Of a stretch of 6,656 nucleotides of DNA, positions 1-5,380 are shown in pieces. Each line of letters starts with the position of its first letter. The stretch's first letter is position 1. Source of the DNA: JABDAD01 sp964409695 (GTDB lineage: Bacteria; Pseudomonadota; Alphaproteobacteria; Rickettsiales; Rickettsiaceae); contig CAYPDX010000057.1 in assembly GCA_964409695.1 (NCBI GenBank), positions 1 through 6,656 of the forward strand. The letters run 5' to 3'. Made by a program: the position numbers and the translations under genes. Under the pieces are notes generated by a model. The model saw only the letters and a program-made list of their open reading frames with translations, was not told the origin of the DNA and ran no database searches.

Positions 1-35
1 AGCTCTTCTACAACAACTATACTCCTCTCGTTGCG

Positions 36-413
36 CTAGATCCTTGAATCCACCACTTCTTTTCCAAAAGCTTTTACTAGTTTTTTGGCATAGACTGGAC
101 CTATTCCTTTTATCAGGCCTGAAGCAAGATACTTTTCTATTCCTTCAAGACTCGTTGGAGCAGTTGTTTTTAAAAACTTAGCACTAAACTGTAGTCCGTG
201 ATACTTATCGTTTCTCCACTGCCCGACTCCATAGATAAACTCACCAACACATGCCGTAGCTAAATGACCAACTACAATTACAAGATCTTTCTTACCTTTT
301 ACAGCAAGCTTTAAAACACAAAATCCATTCTCAAGATTATGATATGTTACCCTCTCTATTAATCCGCTGATTTTTTCTTCTTGATCCGCGTTTGTATTGG
401 TATTTATATTCAT
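36..413 (-). pseudogene. RecD2-like helicase, N-terminal fragment (truncated)
   Basis: This encodes only the front end of an ATP-dependent RecD2-like DNA helicase. From the ATG at 413 it gives about 125 residues. An OB-like N-terminal segment (ISGLIERVTYHNLENGFCVL, then a GHLA motif and 'GVGQWRNDKYHGLQFSA') is followed by a helix-hairpin-helix stretch (SLEGIEKYLASGLIKGIGP, 'AKKLVKAFGKEV'), the usual order at the start of RecD2. Full RecD2 proteins have roughly 700 or more residues with Walker A and B motors. Here the family resemblance stops after KEV and a TAG follows six codons later at 36-38. Neither other frame of the remaining 35 bp resumes recognisable RecD2 sequence, so an insertion or rearrangement near 50-60 is more likely than a simple frameshift. 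An upstream TTG at 455 is in frame, but ATG at 413 puts the start just before conserved sequence. The fragment could at most be a stray DNA-binding domain. Confidence 0.75.
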
Positions 414-457
414 AAGCGACTTTTTTAAAGAATGCTTCAGAACTAAGGATAACAAAT

Positions 458-486
458 ATTATCTCATTTCACTAGAAATGATTCAA
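458..486 (-). promoter_or_regulatory. Putative promoter of the RecD-like gene, with palindrome in the spacer
   Basis: Read on the minus strand, there is a -35 TTGAAT (481-486), a 17-bp spacer and a -10 GATAAT (458-463), about 45 bp upstream of the ATG at 413. The spacer contains a 7-bp inverted repeat, TCATTTC/GAAATGA, separated by 4 bp (464-481 on the plus strand). A repressor could bind there, or it may be chance in AT-rich DNA. The assignment rests on consensus match and spacing only. Confidence 0.45.
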
Positions 487-575
487 AACTACCAAAATAT
501 GAGAGTATGGGATAGAAATTACGAAATTAAACTACGATCTAACGCCAAAAAGCTAAAGTTATTTAAAAATTTTTC

Positions 576-604
576 TTGACTTAAGTTTGTCATAATAATA
601 TAGT
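576..604 (+). promoter_or_regulatory. Promoter of the AbiE-like toxin-antitoxin operon
   Basis: A -35 TTGACT (576-581), exactly 17 bp of spacer and a -10 TATAGT (599-604) form a near-consensus sigma70-type promoter. The predicted transcription start is close to 611, which leaves a leader of about 20 nt. AAGGA at 620-624 lies 5 nt before the ATG at 630 and acts as the ribosome binding site. Confidence 0.8.
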
Positions 605-619
605 ATTTTTATGACAAAC
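585..619 (+). promoter_or_regulatory. Perfect 11-bp inverted repeat overlapping the TA promoter (likely operator)
   Basis: GTTTGTCATAA at 585-595 is matched by its exact reverse complement TTATGACAAAC at 609-619, with 13 bp between. The repeat centre (about 602) falls on the -10 box, and the arms cover the spacer and the expected start site. A dimeric repressor bound here would block RNA polymerase. AbiEi-type antitoxins are known to repress their own operon by binding inverted repeats in the promoter. The DUF6088 protein encoded just downstream, with its N-terminal winged helix, is the natural candidate to bind here. That assignment is inferred. Confidence 0.7.
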
Positions 620-629
620 AAGGACTACT

Positions 630-1223
630 ATGCCTAACAATATTTTAAGTAGAATACGTCAGCATAAATCTGGATGGATCTTTAATGCTTCTGATTTCTT
701 AGATCTGGCGCAACGCAATACTATTGACCAAACACTTAAGAGATTAGCAGGTTCTAACATGATAGTTAAAGTATCTACTGGTCTATACTGTATTCCAGAT
801 AAACATGTTCTCGTAGGAGACATCCCTCCCAGAATTGATGATATTGTACAAATTTATGCTAAGAAACATGGGTACCAGATCCAAGTAAGCCCAGCAAAAG
901 CAGCTAATCTTCTTGGCCTTAGCCAGCAAGTACCATCACAATATTTTTACATTACGAATGGTCCGAGCAGAAAACTCCGCTTCAACGGAATACAAGTTGT
1001 CTTAAATCATGTATGCCCCAAAAAACTTCTAGGCATAGGCACAAAAGCTGGTTTAATTATTCAAGCACTATATAATTTTGGCAAAGATAAAATTAATGAC
1101 GATATACTTAAAAAAATTAAAGCCATCATGGATAACGAGGATAAGGAAAACCTAAAATCATGGCTAAGCTTTGTTCCACACTGGATGCAAAAAGAAATGT
1201 TTTATTTGACTACTCATGGCTAA
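630..1223 (+). CDS. DUF6088 / AbiEi-like antitoxin and transcriptional repressor
   Basis: This is a 197-residue antitoxin-like protein of a type IV (AbiE-family) toxin-antitoxin pair. Residues about 1-57 form a winged helix-turn-helix (ILSRIRQHKSGWIFNASDF, then 'IDQTLKRLAGSNMIVKVSTGLYCIP'), with the typical wing turn 'GLYCIP'. The rest matches the DUF6088 pattern: 'VGDIPPRIDDIVQIYAKKHG', then 'SPAKAANLLGLS' and 'QYFYITNGPSRKLRFNG'. Family members neutralise a partner nucleotidyltransferase without a stable protein-protein inhibitor complex, and AbiEi-type members also bind operator DNA. The start at ATG 630 is supported by AAGGA 5 nt upstream. The stop overlaps the toxin start by 8 bp, so the two are translationally coupled. 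Length and reading frame look intact. I am confident of the family; direct binding to the upstream repeat is inferred. Confidence 0.85.
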   Translation: MPNNILSRIRQHKSGWIFNASDFLDLAQRNTIDQTLKRLAGSNMIVKVSTGLYCIPDKHVLVGDIPPRIDDIVQIYAKKHGYQIQVSPAKAANLLGLSQQVPSQYFYITNGPSRKLRFNGIQVVLNHVCPKKLLGIGTKAGLIIQALYNFGKDKINDDILKKIKAIMDNEDKENLKSWLSFVPHWMQKEMFYLTTHG

Positions 1224-2247
1224 TTATTTTACTTATTCACAGCAAGAACAAAGAAAATTAATTGAAGCATCTGCTTTAAAAATGAAAGTGGATCCGATAA
1301 TTATTGAAAAAGATCTATGGGTAATTATTACCCTACAAGCTTTGTTTGCAAACCAAATAAATCAGTATTTTGAATACGAAGGAATTCAGTACCCCAAATT
1401 TATATTTAAAGGAGGTACTTCCTTATCAAAAGGCTATAACTTAATAGATCGTTTTAGTGAAGACATAGATATTACAATAGACAGAAAATATTTTGGATTT
1501 GATGATTCATATACAGAATTATTTCTAAAAAGCCAAAATCAACTAAGTAAATGGTTAAGTAAGCTGAAGAAGGCAGCTGAAAGGTATATTTCAGTAGAAA
1601 TGATACCTTATCTTGAAAATACCATCAAAAATTTGTCAAATGAAGAAGTAGTGATAAATACTAGTCGGGATGATTCTCTTTCATTAGAAATTTATTATCC
1701 TAGTAGAATAATCTCTACAAACTCATATATAAAACAACGAATCTATGTTGAATTTGGTATTAGAGGAGATTGCAATCCAATAGATCTAAAAGTTACAACT
1801 TCTTATCTCAACCAACAAATTGAAGCCTTAGAAGATATTTCTTCTTCAGTCCGTATATTAAAGCCATTTAGGACATTTCTAGAAAAAACTGTATTATTAC
1901 ACGGAATAGCAAACAGAGAAGAAACAAAAGATAGAATGTCTCGTCATTTTTATGATCTATATCAACTTTCTAAAAAAGGATATTTAGATGAAGCAGTAAA
2001 TAATCTCAATATTCTAGATGATGTAATAGCTAATACTTCGATTCTCTTTAATAGAAAAGGAGCAACGTATTCTACAATTAAGCAAAATGGTTTCACTCTA
2101 ATATCCGAAGATTCTATTAATAATATAGAAGCTGATTATAAAGAAATGCGCTTAATGATTTTTGGAGATTACCCTGATTTTAATATCATTTTAGAAGAAA
2201 TAAAAAATATAGAACAGAAGCTTAATCAGAAAATTATGAATTTCTAG
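1216..2247 (+). CDS. AbiEii/AbiGii-family nucleotidyltransferase toxin
   Basis: This is a 343-residue toxin-type nucleotidyltransferase of the DNA polymerase beta fold. The defining signature is 'FIFKGGTSLSKGYNLIDRFS' followed by EDIDI: G66-G67-T68-S69 is the nucleotide-binding turn, and D83-x-D85 are the metal-binding acidic residues. Further family blocks are EKDLWV (31-36), YVEFGIRG (177-184), PFRTFLEKTVLLHG (217-230, with E223-K224) and RMSRHFYDLYQL (240-251, with D247). Characterised relatives block growth by using NTPs to modify an RNA target; MenT toxins, for example, add nucleotides to the tRNA acceptor end. The actual substrate here is unknown. The ATG lies inside the antitoxin's last codons (ATGGCTAA overlap) with no Shine-Dalgarno of its own, so expression should depend on antitoxin translation. 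All catalytic motifs look intact and nothing suggests decay. The pair may act in phage defence or in maintaining a mobile element. Confidence 0.88.
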   Translation: MANYFTYSQQEQRKLIEASALKMKVDPIIIEKDLWVIITLQALFANQINQYFEYEGIQYPKFIFKGGTSLSKGYNLIDRFSEDIDITIDRKYFGFDDSYTELFLKSQNQLSKWLSKLKKAAERYISVEMIPYLENTIKNLSNEEVVINTSRDDSLSLEIYYPSRIISTNSYIKQRIYVEFGIRGDCNPIDLKVTTSYLNQQIEALEDISSSVRILKPFRTFLEKTVLLHGIANREETKDRMSRHFYDLYQLSKKGYLDEAVNNLNILDDVIANTSILFNRKGATYSTIKQNGFTLISEDSINNIEADYKEMRLMIFGDYPDFNIILEEIKNIEQKLNQKIMNF

Positions 2248-2299
2248 TCATTGCAGCACATCTTCAAAATTAGTATTATCACCTCATTTTGGAAAATAT

Positions 2300-2332
2300 T
2301 ACTTACCCATTAAAATTAAGTATTGTTTTTTT
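2300..2332 (+). terminator. Weak candidate intrinsic terminator after the TA operon
   Basis: TACTTA (2300-2305) pairs with TAAGTA (2317-2322) over an 11-nt loop and is followed at once by TTGTTTTTTT (2323-2332). The T-run is good but the stem is short and has only one G-C pair, so termination may be inefficient. It lies 50-85 bp past the toxin stop, where a terminator would be expected. Confidence 0.35.
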
Positions 2333-2357
2333 AACTCTAAATTGTTATTTCTATAAC
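2330..2357 (+). promoter_or_regulatory. Tentative promoter for the TPR/ankyrin-deaminase unit
   Basis: TTTAAC (2330-2335), a 16-bp spacer and TATAAC (2352-2357) give a possible sigma70-type promoter about 55 bp before the ATG at 2412. The -35 is poor and AT-rich DNA yields such matches often. The case is mainly positional, because the gap between toxin stop and next start is about 160 bp. Confidence 0.28.
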
Positions 2358-2411
2358 ATCATCAACTAAAAGATGAATAATTAAGTAATTCTAACTACTA
2401 ATGTGGAGACT

Positions 2412-3548
2412 ATGTCAAAAAAACTGGTAAAGCTAAGCGTTATAGAAAAAACTCTTAAGAAGCAAGAATTTAGTCTTTCAGATAATGAACCTTCAGATAA
2501 TGAGGAGGTACCCTCATCTATTTCCTCAGTACCTCCGCCTGCTGAAAGTACACCGTTTTCTCCTCACCGTACATCTACTATTGCTTCGAAAAGCGTAGCT
2601 AGTACCCTAGCTGGATGTACTTCGCTAGAAGAAAAATATGAAGCATTACATAAGGATTTAGTTGAACGTACAACTTGGATATACCCAACGCGCAATGAAT
2701 TAGCAAGAGTGACTTATGAACTCGGATACTATAAAGAATGTTTTGATCATATCAACGAAGCAAAAAGGCTTGTAGCAAGCTCATCTAATCTATTATCAAA
2801 GAGCATAGTGTACTACAACTATTCAGCTTTCCTAGTAAGTTTACCACAAGATGCCTTACCTACACCATTAGATAAAACAAAAATTTTAAATGAAGCTCTA
2901 TCTTCTGTGGAAGAAGCTATAGCCTCTGCCTCCCTTTCGGTCAACGCAAAGAGTGCTGAGTATATCCAAGATTATCGTGTTCATGAATCTTCTATATTAC
3001 CGTATTTAGGCCGTAATGAAGATTCTAAAGATGCATATCGTCTGGCTTTTTCTATAAATCCAGAAAGATTTATTAGGGTATTTACTTCTGATGGAAAAGG
3101 CAAGGAATTGATATTCTATTCCATAGCACAAAATATGGATGATGTATTTGATACTCTTCTAGAATTTAAAACCTCTAGACCAGATATGGATATTGATGTC
3201 AATGTTTCTAGCTCCATGGGTATAAGCGCTTTGTTATCTGCGGTTTGTAACGGATCTTTAACAATAGTACAGAAGATTCTAGAACTTGGCGCTAACCCGC
3301 TATACAAAGGAGAAGCAGATGAATATCCGCTTACTATGGCTCTGATGAAGCATAGATTAGATATAGCAGAAGTTATCAAAAATTTTATTACTGACGATGC
3401 AGTAAAAGAAGTAGCTCTCGTTACACAATTGAAAGGCTATTATCATCATATACAAGAAGATGAAGATGTACTTCCAGATGAAATGGCTGAAGTATCTAAG
3501 CTAATGAGTACTTTGGGTATTGCAGGAGAGCATGATGACTCAATATAA
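2412..3548 (+). CDS. TPR and ankyrin-repeat protein, partner of the deaminase
   Basis: I recognise repeats but no enzyme domain in this 378-residue protein. Numbering from the ATG at 2412, residues about 20-60 are Ser/Pro/Glu-rich and probably disordered, with a short internal repeat SDNEPSDNEE. Residues about 92-222 look like degenerate TPR helices ('ARVTYELGYYKECFDHINEA', 'LNEALSSVEEAIASA', 'SKDAYRLAFSINPERF'). Residues about 232-327 look like ankyrin repeats ('GISALLSAVCNGSLTIVQKI' followed by LELGANP, then 'EYPLTMALMKHRLDIAEVIK'). There is no signal peptide or membrane segment. An in-frame GTG at 2403 would add three residues, but the TGGAG at 2404-2408 fits the ATG better. The deaminase gene follows after 30 bp, implying one transcript. 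Ankyrin and TPR scaffolds are common in Rickettsiales effectors that bind host proteins. Here the protein could equally be a chaperone, immunity partner or targeting adaptor for the deaminase; these roles are inferred. Confidence 0.75.
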   Translation: MSKKLVKLSVIEKTLKKQEFSLSDNEPSDNEEVPSSISSVPPPAESTPFSPHRTSTIASKSVASTLAGCTSLEEKYEALHKDLVERTTWIYPTRNELARVTYELGYYKECFDHINEAKRLVASSSNLLSKSIVYYNYSAFLVSLPQDALPTPLDKTKILNEALSSVEEAIASASLSVNAKSAEYIQDYRVHESSILPYLGRNEDSKDAYRLAFSINPERFIRVFTSDGKGKELIFYSIAQNMDDVFDTLLEFKTSRPDMDIDVNVSSSMGISALLSAVCNGSLTIVQKILELGANPLYKGEADEYPLTMALMKHRLDIAEVIKNFITDDAVKEVALVTQLKGYYHHIQEDEDVLPDEMAEVSKLMSTLGIAGEHDDSI

Positions 3549-3578
3549 TTTTCTAATAGCTTTTCCTTTGGAGGCCAT

Positions 3579-4772
3579 ATGTTATCGACAGTAAATTTTA
3601 GCCGTACAATAGCTAATCCAGATAGGATATCAAGGGAAGCAATTGCGAAAACACTGCCCATCATGATTGATGTCATACATCACGCTCAATCAACAGGTGA
3701 TGTTGTTATTTATGACCGTTATCAAGATACCGTAGAATACAAAAGTATGGGGATATATGATGCATTGGCTAGGTTACTACATTTAAGTCATAAGTTTAAA
3801 AGCACAGCTGTTGCGATTGTAAATGTTGGTGGAGTTCAAACATTATACTTATCTTATAATACTAATGTAGATTTTAAACAAAAGATATTGATAAGAGATA
3901 CCTTTTCTAAAATACAGGAATGTTCTCCTTCTAAAGACTGGAAAAGTCTCGTGCTACACTGTCTAGAAAAAAATCATAAGTTTTATAAACCGGAAGAATA
4001 TCATACACTTATAAACTCCACTGACTATCTAAATAAAATAGGAAGCTCTCTCTTACGTTACATAGATGGAGATTGTTACGATCTCTTCATGGGCTACATA
4101 AAAGATTTTTTAGAGTTAGCTAAAGATAGCACCCTAGACCTTAAAGCAATAAAGACTACTATTACAAATACTACTAAAAAACTCACAGAAATTACAAGCT
4201 TGTTAAGTTTTATAGAATTACCTGATGAATTAGCAGAGATTTTTGATCTCTTAGAACAAGCTGCTAGTAGGATTGTATATTTTCGTAAACGCTTAATACA
4301 AGACTGCTACAAGCTTCTCAAATACTCAGACAAAATCAGTTTATCCAGTATAGAGGATAAGAATTTTATTATAATTCCAAATCCAGATAAGGTACATTGT
4401 GAGCTAAATTTAAGAGAGTATCTGTACTATAATAAAACTTTACCACGTAGTTATATGGGCATTTCAAAACTTAGTTGTTTTGTATGTGATACTCAATTCA
4501 AGCTAGACGAAGAAGCTACTGGCACAAAATTGCATGCCGGAGGCAGCGGCATTGCGTATCCAATAGAAGAGAAAGGAATTCCTGCTTCTATGCGTGATGA
4601 GCCTGAATTTAAATTTCATAGAAAAATCAAAGAAAAATATGATGAATGTGCATACATCACAGCTACAGCATCACCAGGCCCTGATGGCGCAAAACAGTAT
4701 CACGATTTTTCGGATGATGAAGAACTTTTCCGTGGTATAACTGGCGCTGCTGCACATTCTGAAGTAGATTAA
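3579..4772 (+). CDS. OTT_1508-like nucleic acid/nucleotide deaminase (candidate toxin or effector)
   Basis: This 397-residue protein ends in a zinc-dependent deaminase domain. The signature is complete: 'VHCELNLREYLYYN' gives the zinc-binding H273 and catalytic E275 (H-x-E), and 'MGISKLSCFVCDTQF' gives zinc ligands C300 and C303 (C-x-x-C). The 'SKLSCFVC' form and the trailing 'GTKLHAGGSGIAYP' point to the OTT_1508-like family, named for an Orientia tsutsugamushi protein and also seen in fungi. By family it should hydrolytically deaminate a base in DNA, RNA or a free nucleotide; the substrate cannot be read from sequence. The first 260 or so residues are helical, of unknown role, with an early 'DALARLLHLSHKF'. 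No signal peptide or membrane helix is visible. GGAGG at 3570-3574, 4 nt before the ATG, is the strongest ribosome site in the window. The last 50 residues are charged and Gly/Ala-rich. The stop is one base before a probable inversion breakpoint, so the gene itself is intact. Confidence 0.85.
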   Translation: MLSTVNFSRTIANPDRISREAIAKTLPIMIDVIHHAQSTGDVVIYDRYQDTVEYKSMGIYDALARLLHLSHKFKSTAVAIVNVGGVQTLYLSYNTNVDFKQKILIRDTFSKIQECSPSKDWKSLVLHCLEKNHKFYKPEEYHTLINSTDYLNKIGSSLLRYIDGDCYDLFMGYIKDFLELAKDSTLDLKAIKTTITNTTKKLTEITSLLSFIELPDELAEIFDLLEQAASRIVYFRKRLIQDCYKLLKYSDKISLSSIEDKNFIIIPNPDKVHCELNLREYLYYNKTLPRSYMGISKLSCFVCDTQFKLDEEATGTKLHAGGSGIAYPIEEKGIPASMRDEPEFKFHRKIKEKYDECAYITATASPGPDGAKQYHDFSDDEELFRGITGAAAHSEVD

Positions 4773-4776
4773 ATTA

Positions 4777-4890
4777 GGAGAAAAGGCTAAACAAATATTT
4801 GCTAGTAAGTATCAGTTTCACTTGCCTACGGAAGAGGAATTAAGAGAAGAAATACAGAAAGAAATACGAATTCTTAGAGATCTTAAGTAA
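4777..4890 (+). pseudogene. Detached C-terminal tail of the DUF1016 (YhcG-type) nuclease
   Basis: Codons from GGA at 4777 to TAA at 4888-4890 read GEKAKQIFASKYQFHLPTEE and on through 'LREEIQKEIRILRDLK'. This matches my recollection of how rickettsial DUF1016 proteins end (FASKY-x-x-x-LPTEEEL and a charged helix). The frame is open only back to 4768, has no start codon or ribosome site of its own, and immediately follows the deaminase stop. It is the piece missing from the minus-strand gene at 5381-6361, now on the opposite strand. It is not expected to be translated as a separate product. Confidence 0.8.
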
Positions 4891-5035
4891 TATCATCTAT
4901 ATATGAAGTCAAATAATTTGGTTTCAGCAAGTGGTGTATAATTCTAAAATTTTATATTTAATATCTAATAAAAGTATAATCTAATTATTTTAGAGATATG
5001 CTTCAATGCATGGGAAGCAAACTTGCTTAAACCTA

Positions 5036-5066
5036 CCACAGTTATTCTGAAGGTAAGTAACTGTGG
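5036..5066. repeat. Perfect 9-bp hairpin
   Basis: CCACAGTTA (5036-5044) and TAACTGTGG (5058-5066) are exact reverse complements around a 13-nt loop. No T-run follows on either strand, so it is not a canonical intrinsic terminator. It may be part of a structured RNA together with the next element, or a mobile palindromic repeat. Confidence 0.7.
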
Positions 5067-5067
5067 C

Positions 5068-5160
5068 CTCCTATAACTGATGGTGTAGGAGCATAGGGCT
5101 ATCTGATAGATTTTCTGCGCGAAAATGCTCTATAGCTGCCCACTACTGATACGACTACAC
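5068..5160. repeat. Cluster of nested inverted repeats (candidate structured RNA)
   Basis: CTCCTA (5068-5073) pairs with TAGGAG (5086-5091). The alternative outer stem GTGTAG (5083-5088) pairs with CTACAC (5155-5160). Inside it, GCTAT (5098-5102) pairs with ATAGC (5132-5136), or GGGC (5096-5099) with GCCC (5138-5141), and ATTTT (5110-5114) pairs with AAAAT (5122-5126) over the loop CTGCGCG. The result is an imperfect extended hairpin of about 78 nt in an otherwise AT-rich gap. The mutually exclusive stems resemble a folding switch, but I recognise no known RNA family. Confidence 0.4.
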
Positions 5161-5243
5161 TCCCTCATAGCTTCACCAACTATTGTGCCAGCTGCTGTCG
5201 CTGCTGCAATTATGAAATGTTGTTTTGACATAATATTCTTCAT
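5130..5243 (-). CDS. Possible small hydrophobic peptide (uncertain)
   Basis: A 37-codon frame starts at ATG 5243; a second in-frame ATG at 5231 gives 33 residues beginning MSKQHFIIAAATAAGTIVGE. The Ala/Gly-rich 'FIIAAATAAGTIVG' stretch could be a short membrane helix like those of small toxins, or the start of a lost membrane protein. The ribosome site is poor, with only GAAG about 9 nt before the 5231 start. The 3' end runs into the inverted-repeat cluster. I do not recognise it and it may be chance or a remnant. Confidence 0.25.
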   Translation of the reverse strand: MKNIMSKQHFIIAAATAAGTIVGEAMRECSRISSGQL

Positions 5244-5380
5244 TTGTTCTAAGTTATTTATTAACCCCGATTATGGATAAGAGATGATGGGTTTAGAGGG
5301 TTTGATGGTAAAAAAGTAAATTACGAATTTAATGAATTAAGCAACAAAGCCTTGTAAATCCACACCATTTCATTACGGGA

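Noticed and set aside
397..579. Plus-strand 60-codon frame overlapping the RecD-like start and its promoter
   Set aside because: It starts with TTG, has no ribosome site, overlaps a recognised gene and its promoter, and has no recognisable sequence. It is treated as a chance frame.
3116..3676. Two minus-strand frames (3116-3379 and 3446-3676) opposite the TPR/ankyrin and deaminase genes
   Set aside because: Both are antisense to well-supported repeats and coding sequence and show no family features of their own.
5083..5160. tRNA or tmRNA-like fold
   Set aside because: There is no T-arm GGTTCGAATCC-like motif, no acceptor stem of the right geometry and no CCA end. The stems are better described as an imperfect hairpin of unknown class.
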